In this document: positions 42,165-51,425 of the stretch, piece after piece | Numbering within the stretch: position 1 is the first letter of the stretch | Layout: every line of letters begins with the position of its first letter | Assembly: GCA_021793235.1 (NCBI GenBank) | Contig: JAJYTD010000013.1 | Span: 1 to 64,000, forward strand | Direction of reading: 5' to 3' | Source of the DNA: Actinomycetes bacterium | Lineage (GTDB): Bacteria; Actinomycetota; Actinomycetes; Streptosporangiales; Streptosporangiaceae | Length of the DNA stretch: 64,000 nucleotides | Notes under the pieces: model-generated | What the model saw: the letters and a program-made list of their open reading frames with translations, nothing else | Database searches by the model: none | Told to the model about the DNA's origin: nothing | Program-made: the position numbers and the translations under genes

Positions 42165-43133
42165 TTACTTGGATTCGACCCGTCCGAGCGGGTTGGATCC
42201 GGCCGTCAGCTCGTCGCGCGCCGCCTGCCAAGCGGAATCCCCGGGGTAGAACTCGGTGCGGAGGTAGGCCCAGGTGAGCCGCTGGACCGCGGCCACTCGC
42301 TCGGGGTTCTCGTCCGTGGTCTCGGCGACGTCGTATCCAGAGATCCCGCCGAGCCCGTGCTCTGCGTCGAACAGGGTGAGCAGGGTCTTGGGTCCCGGGG
42401 AGAGGAGGTACGGATCGGCGTGCCAGTCCGCGCCGCGAACGGTCAGATGGTCAGAGGTGTCCTTCTCACCGGCGACCACGAGCGCGGGCGTCGTCATCGT
42501 GGAGAAGTCCGTGGTCGAGAAGAAAGGGAAGTTCTGGGCCACGGACTCGGTGAGGGCGTCGCCGCCTCTGCCGGGCGCGGCAAGCAGCACACCCGCCGTG
42601 ATCCGGGGCTCGGCCAGGGTCAATTCCGTTCCATCGTGGGGATCGGTGAACCGCGCGCCCAGCAGCAGGCTCGCGGTGTGCCCGCCCATCGAGTGCCCGG
42701 CCACGGCGACCTTGCTCTGGTCCAGGCGCCCGAGGAGTTGCGGGACGGCGGCCTCGATCTCGTCGAACCGGTCGAGGATGCGCTTCATATCCTCGGCCCG
42801 AGACCGGTAGTACATCGGCGCCTCAGGGTCGTCGGAATTCAGGTTCAGCGTCCTCGAGCTCAGGTGGGTGGGTTGGATCACCACGAAGCCGTGCGCCGCC
42901 CAGAAGTTGGCGAGTGGGGCGTAGCCGTTCAGCGAGGAGAGGTGGTTCGAATAGCCTTGGCCGTGCGAGAGAAGAATGATCGGCAGCTCGCTCCCAGTCA
43001 CGGGCGCGGAGACTCGCACCTGCAGATCCACTGCGCGACCGGGAGTTGGCAGCACTACCGGACTGACAGACAGGACAGGAGTGGGCGCATTGACGGTGTC
43101 GGCTGCGTAAGTCGATTCACTCACGATGGGCAT
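42165..43133 (-). CDS. Alpha/beta hydrolase (chlorophyllase/PAF-acetylhydrolase-like)
   Basis: 322 aa, ATG 43131-43133 with AAAGGGAA upstream. LPIILLSHGQGYSNHLSSL is the oxyanion strand; nucleophile Ser148 in VAVAGHSMGGHTASLLLGA; acid in VVAGEKDTSDH; His in FDAEHGLGG. Loops match the dienelactone-hydrolase/PAF-AH-like group. No signal peptide, so cytoplasmic. It is divergent from a TetR gene with a 48-bp near-perfect palindrome between, so it is probably repressed by it. Confidence 0.85.
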   Translation of the reverse strand: MPIVSESTYAADTVNAPTPVLSVSPVVLPTPGRAVDLQVRVSAPVTGSELPIILLSHGQGYSNHLSSLNGYAPLANFWAAHGFVVIQPTHLSSRTLNLNSDDPEAPMYYRSRAEDMKRILDRFDEIEAAVPQLLGRLDQSKVAVAGHSMGGHTASLLLGARFTDPHDGTELTLAEPRITAGVLLAAPGRGGDALTESVAQNFPFFSTTDFSTMTTPALVVAGEKDTSDHLTVRGADWHADPYLLSPGPKTLLTLFDAEHGLGGISGYDVAETTDENPERVAAVQRLTWAYLRTEFYPGDSAWQAARDELTAGSNPLGRVESK

Positions 43134-43218
43134 TTCCCTTTACGTAGGTTTTACCGCCAGTCTCAATTCGGCTGGCGGCGAGTGAGGCGGGACAGGAGCG
43201 TCCCGCTTCAGCTTCACT

Positions 43219-43266
43219 CAAAGCGGAGCAATGCTCCGGAACGATACGGAGCAATGTTCCGCTTTG
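43219..43266. promoter_or_regulatory. Long operator palindrome between hydrolase and TetR gene
   Basis: Arms of 20 bases (CAAAGCGGAGCAATGCTCCG and its counterpart CGGAGCAATGTTCCGCTTTG, two mismatches) around GAACGATA. Two GGAGCAATG(C/T)TCC dimer sites are nested inside, suggesting cooperative binding by two TetR dimers. Confidence 0.75.
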
Positions 43267-43293
43267 TCAACCGTCGTCCGGAAGGAGAGCGTG

Positions 43294-43890
43294 GTGCCTG
43301 CCACAGGTCAGTCCGAGGGGAGGCCGGCCCGAAGCAAGCGGGCCGACGCACTGCGCAACCAGCAGACGCTGCTTACCGCCGCCGCCGCGGTGTTCGTCAC
43401 CTCCGGCGTCAACGCGCCGATCCGGGAGATCGCGGCCAGGGCCGGCGTCGGGATGGGGACGATCTACCGCCACTTCCCGACTCGTGCGGATCTCGTCGTC
43501 GCCGTCTACCGCCACCAGGTCGAGGCCTGCGCCGAGGCCGGCCCGACCCTGCTGGCCAACGCCGACTCTCCACTCGCCGCACTCCGTCAGTGGGTCGACC
43601 TCTTCATTGATTTCCTGGTCACGAAGCACGGACTCGCTAATGCGATGCAATCGGACAGCAGCGGCTTCGATGCACTGCACACGTACTTCCTCGACCGCTT
43701 GGTGCCCGTCTGCACGCAGTTGCTCGACGCCGCAGTCAACGCCGGCGAGATCAGGCCCGGTATGCACGCCCACGAACTGATGCGCGGCATCGGCAACCTC
43801 TGCATCGGACATGACAGCGACCCGCGCTATGACCCCCGCCGATTGGTCGAACTGCTCCTCCGAGGGCTACAGCGACCGCAGTCGTCCTGA
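43294..43890 (+). CDS. TetR family transcriptional regulator
   Basis: 198 aa from GTG 43294 (or GTG 43291), with AAGGAG at 43282-43287; an ATG at 43231 lies within the operator and is unlikely. HTH: QTLLTAAAAVFVTSGVNAPI, REIAARAGVGMGTIYRHFPT. Belongs to the group that controls divergent hydrolases or reductases. Confidence 0.85.
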   Translation: MPATGQSEGRPARSKRADALRNQQTLLTAAAAVFVTSGVNAPIREIAARAGVGMGTIYRHFPTRADLVVAVYRHQVEACAEAGPTLLANADSPLAALRQWVDLFIDFLVTKHGLANAMQSDSSGFDALHTYFLDRLVPVCTQLLDAAVNAGEIRPGMHAHELMRGIGNLCIGHDSDPRYDPRRLVELLLRGLQRPQSS

Positions 43891-44379
43891 CGTCGACGGT
43901 CAGCCCGTATGCGGCGAAGGACTGGGACGAGGCATCCAAGCCCGCACGAGTTCCGGTAGTCGCACGTTGGAGCCGCTCGCCGTGGGCGATACCGCCCTGA
44001 ACCTAACCGAGCACGAGGAGGAGATTGCTTCCGCGGACAGTCTCGACCGCCGGCTCGACCACATCGCGACCGAGGTCGCCGCGCACCGTCGCCGCATCGG
44101 CTTCGGTGCGCCGGATGGTTTGCGTGGGAGTCCGTTCTGCGAGCTTCGCGCCCGCGTCCTTTGCCTCATGTGAGTGACGGACTGTCACCACACCGCAAGA
44201 TCAGTACCGAAAATCCAGACGCTGCCGTTTCCAGTACCGCAACGCTGTCGCTCAACAGCAGTAGCCGTAGGCCGCGTGATTCCTCCCGCACCAGGTGCCC
44301 GGAAAGCGGGACGGCCGCCCGGGGGGGGTATCCGAGCGGCTGTCGTCCGGCGCATCTGGTCACCGACCGTGTGAGCGGG
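43891..44379. other. Gene-poor stretch
   Basis: A plus-strand frame around 43970-44110 (TALNLTEHEEEIASADSLDR, RLDHIATEVAAHRRRIGFGA) has protein-like composition but no start, family or clear end; perhaps a decayed gene. A run of eight Gs lies near 44321. Confidence 0.3.
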
Positions 44380-45273
44380 TCAGCGATTGCTGCGGGAGCG
44401 CATTCTGAACCTGAAGAGGAACAGCACGGTGAGAACAGTGCAGAGGCCGATGGCGACGAGGCTCGCCTCAGGACCGAAGTCACCACCGGTGAGCAGGTCC
44501 GGACCCGACGTCGTCGCCTCAAGCAGGCTCATCGAATCGCGTTCGACGCCGGAGGTGGTGACACCGAAGACCCCGACCGACGCGAAGTTCCAGCCCAGGT
44601 GCAGGCCGATGGGCAGCCACAGGCTGCGGGTGACGAGGTAGGCCGCGCCGAGCATGAGGCCGGCCTCCACCGCGATGGCGATCGCGCCCCAGACGGTGGC
44701 ACCGGGATTATTGGGTATGTGCATGGCGCCGAAGAGCACGGAAGATATCGCCAATGCCCCCCACACGCCGGTGATCTCCTCCAGGACGCGCAGCAGCACG
44801 CCGCGGAACACCAGCTCTTCGATGACCGCAACCACGCACATCATCCCCAGCACCGCCATCATGCCGTCGACCGAGCCCGAGCCGGTGACCTGGTACCCGT
44901 CGAACAGCGCGATGACCGCGATCACCGCTGTGAACAGCAGGAACCCGAGGATCGTGCCGCCCAGCAATCCGACGGGCAAGGCCCTGATCCGCAGTTCGGT
45001 GACGCTGCGCCGTTCGGTGATCCGTACCGCGGCGACGTAGAGCAGCAGCATGATCGTCGCGAGCCCCACGCCCACGGCCTGGGCCAAGAGCGGGGAGTCC
45101 ATCACCGGGAGCATCGCCAGGGAGGCCAGCCACTGGACCCCCAGGAAGAAGACGACGAACAGCAGTACGAGCCGCACCACCGCCGGGCGCAACCACCGTG
45201 GACCACCGCGGGCCGACGTCGTCCCGCGCTCGTTCGTTCCGGGTGATGTTGTGGGGTTCGTGGTTTCCGGCAT
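44380..45273 (-). CDS. CPBP (CAAX protease/bacteriocin-processing) family membrane metalloprotease
   Basis: 297 aa from ATG 45271-45273. Eight or so membrane segments. The catalytic motifs are EELVFRG (Glu152-Glu153 and Arg157), FGAMHIPNN (His) and HLGWNFASVGVF (His, Asn). It has a disordered N-terminus of ~30 residues. The family cleaves prenylated or small peptides in the membrane and in bacteria may give bacteriocin immunity. No peptide gene was seen next to it. Confidence 0.85.
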   Translation of the reverse strand: MPETTNPTTSPGTNERGTTSARGGPRWLRPAVVRLVLLFVVFFLGVQWLASLAMLPVMDSPLLAQAVGVGLATIMLLLYVAAVRITERRSVTELRIRALPVGLLGGTILGFLLFTAVIAVIALFDGYQVTGSGSVDGMMAVLGMMCVVAVIEELVFRGVLLRVLEEITGVWGALAISSVLFGAMHIPNNPGATVWGAIAIAVEAGLMLGAAYLVTRSLWLPIGLHLGWNFASVGVFGVTTSGVERDSMSLLEATTSGPDLLTGGDFGPEASLVAIGLCTVLTVLFLFRFRMRSRSNR

Positions 45274-45428
45274 GGTCGCTTCTCTTTTTCCTGAGTCCGG
45301 TATACGGCTAATCGCCGCGATTCCGGAGAAAACTACCACGGCCCCCGACATAAGGAATCCGAGATCAATTCGGTGGAATCTGATTCGGTTTCTGTTGAGC
45401 AGTCACACAGCAGGGCCTGATCGCGGAA
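45274..45428. promoter_or_regulatory. Upstream region of the CPBP gene
   Basis: About 155 bp, AT-richer than its surroundings, with the direct repeat GATTCGGT at ~45369 and ~45384. Probably the promoter region. No clear -35/-10 chosen. Confidence 0.3.
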
Positions 45429-45472
45429 ACCTACTGTGAGTGATCGCGACAGGGTGCCACGGTCCTGCCCTA
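45429..45472 (+). repeat. Dispersed 44-bp hairpin-like element, copy 1
   Basis: It reads GGAAACCTACTGTGAGTGAT, then GCCACGGTCC at its end. A related element lies in the other orientation at 55660-55707. This copy has lost much of its self-complementarity. It sits ~170 bp before the group II intron remnant. Confidence 0.55.
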
Positions 45473-45639
45473 CGGTTCAATCTCGTATGGGAAGTGATGT
45501 GCTCTTCCAGCAGCTGCGTGACCTGCTCAGAAGTGGAGATTTCCGTCCCGGCGGAGTACGCCGGGCGGCGGTTCCCGAAACGGGTGGGAAGCTGCGTAAG
45601 CTGGGAGTTCCCGCCGTGTCGATACGGCGGTGCAGGCAT

Positions 45640-46152
45640 CGCTGAAGGCGGTTCTGGCGCCGCTTTCGAAGTGGATTTACTTCCCTGCTCCTATGGTTTC
45701 CGGACCGACCGGCGGGCTCAGGACGCGATCGCCAAGGTCCACAACCTCGCCCGGCCCCCGGAGACCACCATTGGGTTCTGGAGACCGACATCACGGTGTG
45801 CTTCGGCGAGGCCAATCACACATCTCTGCTGGAATGGGGGCGGGCGAGGGCCAAGGACAGGGCGCGGGAGGAAACGAACAGACCGCCCTGGAACGTGGCC
45901 ATTGAGAAGAAGAGCGCAGAGGTGGACGCGCTGCTTCAGGGTTGGGCGAACTATTGCCGCCACGGCGTTTCCAAGAGGACGTTCTCCACGGTGGACTCAT
46001 TTATCCGGTGGAGGCTTTCCGCTTGGATCCGCCGCAGGCATCCCAGCATTGGCTTGCGGGAGTCGCGGCGGCGGTTCACCGACCGTGACCGGCGGCTCGC
46101 CTACCAGGAATCTGCTTTCCGTGACGCTTTCAGCGTCACGGTGATCCGGTAG
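45640..46152 (+). pseudogene. Group II intron reverse transcriptase/maturase remnant
   Basis: The first piece VDLLPCSYGFRTDRRAQDAI, AKVHNLARPPE is RT motif 2-3. After an internal deletion of most of the RT, the frame at 45796 gives the maturase X/C-terminal region: VDALLQGWANYCRHGVSKRT, FSTVDSFIRWRLSAWIRRRH, RFTDRDRRLAYQE. The YADD catalytic motif is missing. No intron RNA domains were recognised. Confidence 0.8.
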
Positions 46153-46224
46153 TGGATCTCGGCTTCGACCGCCCCCTGCCGCTGTTCGTTGTTTTGGCCA
46201 CATGTGGCCCAGGGCCGGATCGCG

Positions 46225-46315
46225 TCACCGGTCGTTGGGGACCATGCCCGCCTCGCGGGCGAGCAGGGCCGCCTGTACCCGGTTACCCACGTCGAGCCGG
46301 GTGTGGAGCTACAGC
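46225..46315 (-). pseudogene. LuxR/NarL-type HTH C-terminal scrap
   Basis: The minus strand reads LHTRLDVGNRVQAALLAREA, GMVPNDR and a stop: the last ~28 residues of a NarL-type response regulator. Its upstream part has been replaced by the serine hydrolase remnant on the other strand. Confidence 0.65.
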
Positions 46316-46815
46316 TCTTACCAGGGCGTCTACCACGAGGGCGAATACGGGGTAGCGGTGCTGAGCAACACCTTCACTCTGCCCGTTGAGACCGCCTACC
46401 CGATCGCCGAAGGGATCATCGACATCGTCGAGGGGACGGCTCCAAAGGACTCCGCTGCCGTCAACGCGATATCCGACTACGTCCTGGCGGCGCTCACCGT
46501 GCTGACCGCGGCGCTTGGCATCCGTCGGCTCGTTCAGTCCCCTGGCTGGGCGCAGCGCCTGAGCGGCCGGTCCGCCCTGCGGCTCGCGGCACGTCTGTCC
46601 CCCGGCTGCATCCCTTCGCGCTTCTCTGCGGGTTTGCCGCGCTGGTGGCCGCGAACGGAGCGGACGCGAGTTACCTCTGGATATGGTTCATCTGGCCCGC
46701 TCTGGGGGTGTGGGCCCTTGTCGCGGTCCTGTTCAACCTGGCGACAGTCGCTGCGCGCGTCGTCTTCCTTCGGCGGAGCCGGTCGCAGCGAACAGCACTG
46801 CCTCACCAACCGTAG
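46313..46815 (+). pseudogene. Serine hydrolase (beta-lactamase family) membrane-anchored C-terminal remnant
   Basis: The frame YSSYQGVYHEGEYGVAVLSN, PVETAYPIAEGIIDIVEGTA, YVLAALTVLTAALGIRRLVQ is the end of a penicillin-binding-protein-like domain and its first helix. Near 46600 it shifts to FALLCGFAALVAANGADASY, LWIWFIWPALGVWALVAVLF, ending PHQP. The catalytic N-terminal part is absent. One frameshift, no start. Confidence 0.75.
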
Positions 46816-47039
46816 TACGCGACAAGGGTGCCCACAGCGACGGCACACGCCGCCAGGGTCACCATGGTACGGGCGAAGTCGCAGCGCAGCCGTCGCCGTG
46901 CCTCTCCGGCGCATGTGCCGCCTTCGGCGGAAACGTTCACCCGGTGAACCCGTTCGCCTGCCAGAGGGAAGGCCGTACCGACAGGACCGACCAAGGTCGA
47001 CATTCGGCCCTGGTCACCGGCGTCGAACGGGGCGAGCAC
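46803..47039 (-). CDS. Hypothetical small protein with one C-terminal membrane helix
   Basis: 78 aa from GTG 47037-47039. It ends CDFARTMVTLAACAVAVGTL, VAYYGW. The first 55 residues are polar with two cysteines. A stop occurs 48 bp upstream, so a longer gene is unlikely unless frameshifted. It overlaps the serine hydrolase remnant's end by a few bases. Not recognised; may be a chance frame. Confidence 0.35.
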   Translation of the reverse strand: MLAPFDAGDQGRMSTLVGPVGTAFPLAGERVHRVNVSAEGGTCAGEARRRLRCDFARTMVTLAACAVAVGTLVAYYGW

Positions 47040-47407
47040 GAGCTGCGCACCGCCCGCCGTGGCCGCTTCGGTGCGTCTGTCGACTCATCGAATCCGCAAG
47101 GTCCGACCGGTGGGGATGTGGCCAGGCTCTCGCGCACAGAACGCGATCATGACCCTCACGTAACCGTAGGCTTGTAGCGCGTCGAGCCCATTGCGGCTTA
47201 CGCCCCTCTTCGCTTCGGCCCTCCCGTCCCGTGGCGCTTCATCCCCTCGGGCAGACGGCAACGGCGCCGCTGACGGACCCGCATCCGGTGCGGCGTCCGC
47301 GGGAGTCGAGGACCCCGATCCATCGGCATCCGCCCACCGCGTGTCGCGGCGTGCCCGGTGAAGGCGCAACGCGCCCTCAGCCGACTACGCAGTACGAGAT
47401 TGGCTTC
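47040..47407. other. Upstream region of sulP, no gene seen
   Basis: About 370 bp of GC-rich DNA. No operator or riboswitch-like fold stands out. Confidence 0.35.
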
Positions 47408-48901
47408 ATGACCGCTCAGCAGACCAGACCCCGTCGGCACCTTCCGATTCCGCGACTCTCCGTCTCCCGGCTGCGTACCGAGGTGCTGGCCGGCCTTGTC
47501 GTCGCCCTCGCCCTGATCCCCGAGGCGATCTCCTTCTCCATCATCGCCGGCGTCGACCCCCGCGTCGGGCTGTTCGCCTCCTTCACCATGGCGGTCTCCA
47601 TCGCCTTCCTCGGCGGGCGGCCGGCCATGATCTCGGCGGCCACCGGGGCGATGGCGCTGGTAGCGGCGCCGCTGGCGCGCGAGCACGGACTCGACCATCT
47701 GCTGGCCGCCACAATTCTGGCGGGCGTCTTCCAGGTGGTGCTGGGCCTGCTCGGGGTCGCCAAGCTGATGCGGTTCGTCCCGCCCAGCGTCATGACCGGA
47801 TTCGTCAACGCCCTGGCCATCCTCATCTTCCTCGCGCAGATTCCGCACTTCGCCGGGGAGGGGTGGCCGGTCTATGCCCTCATCGCAGGCGGACTGGCGA
47901 TCATCTTCCTGCTGCCGCGCCTGACGACGGCGGTGCCGGCGCCGCTGGTGGCCATCATCGTGCTGACCGGCATCACCCTCGTCTCCGGGATCAAGGTGCC
48001 CACTGTCGGCGACATGGGTGACCTGCCCTCCAGCTTCCCGATCCCCTTCCTGCCCGACGTGCCACTGACCATGGACACGCTGGCGACCATCGCCCCCTAC
48101 TCCCTCACCCTCGCGCTGGTAGGGCTGATGGAGTCGCTGATGACCGCCAAACTCGTCGACGACCTCACCGATACCCGCTCGGCCAAGGGCCGCGAGGCCC
48201 GCGGCCAGGGCTGGGCCAACATCGTCACCGGATTCTTCGGCGGTATGGCCGGCTGCGCCATGATCGGCCAGACGATGATCAACGTGCGCTCGGGCGCCCG
48301 CACCCGGCTGTCCACCTTCCTGGCCGGGGCGTTCCTGCTGATCCTCGTGGTGATGCTGGGCGACGTCGTCGCCGTCATCCCCATGGCCGCCCTGGTCGCG
48401 GTGATGATCTTCGTGTCGATCGCCACCATGGACTGGCACAGCATCGTCCCCGCGACGCTGCGGCGGATGCCCTGGACGGAAACGGCCATCATGGTGACCA
48501 CGGTCGCGGTGGTGGTCGCCACCCACAACCTCGCCATCGGCGTGATCGTGGGCGTGCTGGCCTCCACCGCGGTGTTCGCCCGTGGTGTCGCGCATCTCTC
48601 CGGCGTGACCAGCGTGCTCGATCCTGAGGGCGGGGTGCGCGTCTACTCGGTGCGCGGAGACCTGTTCTTCGCCTCCAGCAACGAACTCGTCGCCGAGTTC
48701 GACTACGCCGAGCAGGGGGTGAACAAGGTGATCATCGACCTCTCCCGCGCACACATGTGGGACTCCTCGGCGGTAGCCGCCCTCGACCACGCCGTCGACA
48801 AGTTCGCCAAGCACGGCATCGACGCCGAGATCACCGGCCTCAACATCCCCAGCGAGGAACTGCACAAGGACCTCTCGGGCACCCTCAACAGCGCCGACTG
48901 A
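47408..48901 (+). CDS. SulP/SLC26-type anion transporter with STAS domain
   Basis: 497 aa from ATG 47408. Membrane domain of ~12-14 segments starting [20 protein letters not shown], with SulP motifs [35 protein letters not shown] and [20 protein letters not shown]. The C-terminal STAS domain (~400-497) reads [40 protein letters not shown]. Moves sulfate or bicarbonate. The tail is short and no carbonic anhydrase is fused or adjacent. Confidence 0.9.
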   Translation: MTAQQTRPRRHLPIPRLSVSRLRTEVLAGLVVALALIPEAISFSIIAGVDPRVGLFASFTMAVSIAFLGGRPAMISAATGAMALVAAPLAREHGLDHLLAATILAGVFQVVLGLLGVAKLMRFVPPSVMTGFVNALAILIFLAQIPHFAGEGWPVYALIAGGLAIIFLLPRLTTAVPAPLVAIIVLTGITLVSGIKVPTVGDMGDLPSSFPIPFLPDVPLTMDTLATIAPYSLTLALVGLMESLMTAKLVDDLTDTRSAKGREARGQGWANIVTGFFGGMAGCAMIGQTMINVRSGARTRLSTFLAGAFLLILVVMLGDVVAVIPMAALVAVMIFVSIATMDWHSIVPATLRRMPWTETAIMVTTVAVVVATHNLAIGVIVGVLASTAVFARGVAHLSGVTSVLDPEGGVRVYSVRGDLFFASSNELVAEFDYAEQGVNKVIIDLSRAHMWDSSAVAALDHAVDKFAKHGIDAEITGLNIPSEELHKDLSGTLNSAD

Positions 48902-48905
48902 AGCC

Positions 48906-49082
48906 GTGTCCGGTGGTCCCGGCGAGCGGGCCCCCGCGTTGCCCGCCCTCGCCGCCTACGCGGTGGCGGTCGGCGATACCGCCGCCACCAGACAGCACCT
49001 GACAGCGAACAGGGTTCCGTTCACGGACCGAGGCAACGGCGATATCCAGGTCCCCGCCGGGCCGCCCTGGGCACCGCGGTGA
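48906..49082 (+). pseudogene. Glyoxalase/VOC-type C-terminal fragment
   Basis: 58 codons: AYAVAVGDTAATRQHLTANR, VPFTDRGNGDIQVPAG resembles the second half of a glyoxalase-like domain. It starts 4 bp past the SulP stop, has no ribosome site of its own and ends in the hairpin at 49081-49105. Tentative. Confidence 0.4.
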
Positions 49083-49105
49083 CCTACCGGCCGGGCCGGT
49101 AGGTC
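49081..49105. terminator. 10-bp hairpin after sulP
   Basis: GACCTACCGG-CCGGG-CCGGTAGGTC, perfect stem, overlapping the stop of the VOC-like fragment. Likely terminator of the sulP transcript. Confidence 0.7.
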
Positions 49106-49275
49106 TGCTGATCGCCCACGGGCGGCACATCCCACAGCGCGAGGCCGGCGGACGCCGTTCTCTGAAGGGCGGCGTGTCGGCATGCCGCTTTGCTGCTGAG
49201 TCACCCCGGAGCCTTGACACGCCGAACGTGGGAACGCGATCGTGTGCCGGACGGGCCGGGCGGTTGGAGGGGTTT

Positions 49276-51018
49276 GTGGTGTGGGCGTCCGAGCGGTGGC
49301 TGGACCTGGGGCCGGAGCAGCGGCGGGCCCTCCCGAGGACGCTGGCCTACGTGTTCGGCCTGTTCCTGGCGAGCCTGGTGCTGCTGGGGGCGCTCGTGTG
49401 GGCGCTGCGGGCCTTCGGGGACGGTGGGCTGTCGACCGTGCTGGGGATGGGAACGCTCCTGGCCGTGATCGCGTGCGTGGCGATGCTGGGCGTGCTGGCC
49501 ACGGTCATGCAGTGGCTCCCCAGGTTCCTGACTCGGCAGGGGGTGGCGTTCGACGGCCACGGGCTGCGCCTGGTCCAAGAGCCCCTCTGGTGGTTCCGGG
49601 GGCGCGAGGTGGACCTGCCGTGGGAGCACGTGCGGTCCTTGGCCCCCGGCGAAGGCAGGAGTCCGCGAGGCTGGACGTGGCTGGTGCTGGGCCTGCGCGA
49701 CGTCGCGCCTCAGGCGCGGCCTCCGCACTGGGCGTTCCTGGCCCTCGCTGATTACGAGCCGCCGCGCGGGGAGGCCCGGTCCGCCACGCCCCGCCTGTTC
49801 TTCCAGGTCCGCGAGGGCAGCGCGGAGGAGTTCGCCCGATTGCTGGAATCGCACCGGCCGCAAGGACGGCCCGCGCCCCGACCCGCCAGGGCGGCCGAGG
49901 AATGGCTGCCGCTGCGGCGGACCCACCGGCTGGTGTGGCTGGTCATGTGCCTGTCCGCGCTCACGTTCCCCGTACTGACCCTCGGCCCTCTGGTGTATCA
50001 GGACGGCCTCGCGGCGCTGGACCCCCGCAACCCGGCGGTGGTGCTGTTCTCCGTAATAGGAGCGGCCGGTGTGCTCGCCGTGCTGGTCGCAGCCCCCTGG
50101 CAGTGGGCGGAGCAGGGAATGGTCGTCAACGAACAGGGCGTGGGCTTCGAGCGGCGGCGCCTGTGGTGGGCGCCGGAGCGGCGCGGATTCGTCCGCTGGG
50201 ACGACGTCCTCGGCACCGCCGTGCGCGCGGTGGCCCGGGAGTCGTCCGAGGACCAGGACCATCCGATCCTCGAGGTGTACCTCACCGGCCTGGACGAGTC
50301 AGCGCCCTTCCCGGGCTGGGTACGGCGGGTGCGCGCGGGCGAGGCGCTGTGGGGCGAGGCGACCGACGTCGCCCGGCTGGTCGTCCCTGTGGTCGATCCA
50401 CGGGACCGGAGCAAGGCGTCGCTCCTTCTCGACCAGGCCCGTCCAGGGCCGTCTGGCCACGCCCCGACCGTCTTCGCCGGGCCCCGCAGCACCTACTGGA
50501 TTCCGGTGCGCCGCCGCTGGGTCCTTCCCGCGCTCATGGCGGCGGTGGCCCCGATCGCCGTCTCGGCCGGCCTGGTGGCCTCCGCGATAATGATCGGCCC
50601 CGCCGCCCCGGGTGAGTGGACCTGGACGCTGGGCCTCGCGGTGGCCGGGCTCGCGCTGGGCGCCTGGCTGTTGCCGCCCCTGTGTGCGCGCCAGGGGATC
50701 GGAGCAGACGACGACGGCCTGCACCTGGTGCAGGAGCCGCTGCTGTGGTTCCGGGGGCGGAGCGTGCGGGTGCGCTGGAAGCACGTGCGCACCGTCCGCC
50801 AAGGGACCGCGCTGTCCCTGAGCAGCCTGGTGGACCGGCGCGGCGGTGTCACCGCACCGGTCACGGACCTGGTGGTGGACCGGGCGCACGCGCCCGCGCG
50901 CACCCCCCGATGGGCGCGGGTAAGCGGTACAGAGCCGGACACAGTGCGGATTCGGCTCTGTCCGGGCGCCGAGCAGCACGCCCTGCTGGTCCAGGCCACC
51001 CGGGGCCGCGTCGGCTGA
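49276..51018 (+). CDS. Membrane protein with three tandem helix-pair/PH-like modules
   Basis: 580 aa from GTG 49276 (GTG 49279 equally possible; TTGGAGGGG at 49264-49272). The same module occurs three times: two membrane helices followed by a soluble domain with GLRLVQEPLWWFRGREVDLP, then WEHVRSL (1); GVGFERRRLWWAPERRGFVR, WDDVLGT (2); GLHLVQEPLLWFRGRSVRVR, WKHVRTV (3). Modules 1 and 3 are closer to each other than to 2. The soluble parts resemble bacterial PH-like domains. Function unknown. Stands alone. Confidence 0.7.
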   Translation: MVWASERWLDLGPEQRRALPRTLAYVFGLFLASLVLLGALVWALRAFGDGGLSTVLGMGTLLAVIACVAMLGVLATVMQWLPRFLTRQGVAFDGHGLRLVQEPLWWFRGREVDLPWEHVRSLAPGEGRSPRGWTWLVLGLRDVAPQARPPHWAFLALADYEPPRGEARSATPRLFFQVREGSAEEFARLLESHRPQGRPAPRPARAAEEWLPLRRTHRLVWLVMCLSALTFPVLTLGPLVYQDGLAALDPRNPAVVLFSVIGAAGVLAVLVAAPWQWAEQGMVVNEQGVGFERRRLWWAPERRGFVRWDDVLGTAVRAVARESSEDQDHPILEVYLTGLDESAPFPGWVRRVRAGEALWGEATDVARLVVPVVDPRDRSKASLLLDQARPGPSGHAPTVFAGPRSTYWIPVRRRWVLPALMAAVAPIAVSAGLVASAIMIGPAAPGEWTWTLGLAVAGLALGAWLLPPLCARQGIGADDDGLHLVQEPLLWFRGRSVRVRWKHVRTVRQGTALSLSSLVDRRGGVTAPVTDLVVDRAHAPARTPRWARVSGTEPDTVRIRLCPGAEQHALLVQATRGRVG

Positions 51019-51080
51019 GGGCTTGGCCGAGCGTGCGCACCCGCCCGGCACGGCGGTGCTTCGTGTACGGGTCCGCGGGG

Positions 51081-51425
51081 TCAGGGCACCCAGACATTCC
51101 CGGGAGTGCAGCCTTCCCAGCCGGGAGCATAGGAGGCGTAGTACACCAAACCGTCCTTATTCGTGTGGTTGTCCAGGTCGGTGATGCCGGGGCCAACGCA
51201 GTAGAGGGACGAGGGGAAGAACGGGTTCCATTGGTCGACGTCGACCGCCACTGTGCCGGATCCGCAGTGGTTGTATCTGCCCGAGCCCAGGTAGCCGCAC
51301 GCAGCGGACGAAGAGGGCGCTGATTCCGCTTGCGCCGCTGGGGCACCGATGCCGATCAGCGCGAGGCCGGCGATCGCTCCGGCAACTGTCCCAGCAGCCA
51401 GCCGACGAGGGTTCAGTGCACGCAA
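51081..51425 (-). CDS. DUF6355-type secreted small protein
   Basis: 114 aa from TTG 51423-51425, preceded by GGAGAAAGAGAAG; the nearest ATG (51505-51507) has no ribosome site and gives an unsuitable N-terminus. The signal peptide NPRRLAAGTVAGAIAGLALI ends near APAAQAE. The mature part is ~75 residues with CGYLGSGRYNHCGSGTVAVD, VDQWNPFFPSSLYCVGPGIT and a last Cys in WEGCTPGNVWVP; four cysteines suggest two disulfides. DUF6355 proteins are often annotated near natural-product genes; their role is unknown. Confidence 0.65.
   Translation of the reverse strand: MRALNPRRLAAGTVAGAIAGLALIGIGAPAAQAESAPSSSAACGYLGSGRYNHCGSGTVAVDVDQWNPFFPSSLYCVGPGITDLDNHTNKDGLVYYASYAPGWEGCTPGNVWVP

Noticed and set aside
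44161-45246. 361-codon plus-strand frame over the CPBP protease
   Set aside because: Shadow; the minus strand shows membrane helices and the EELVFRG motif.
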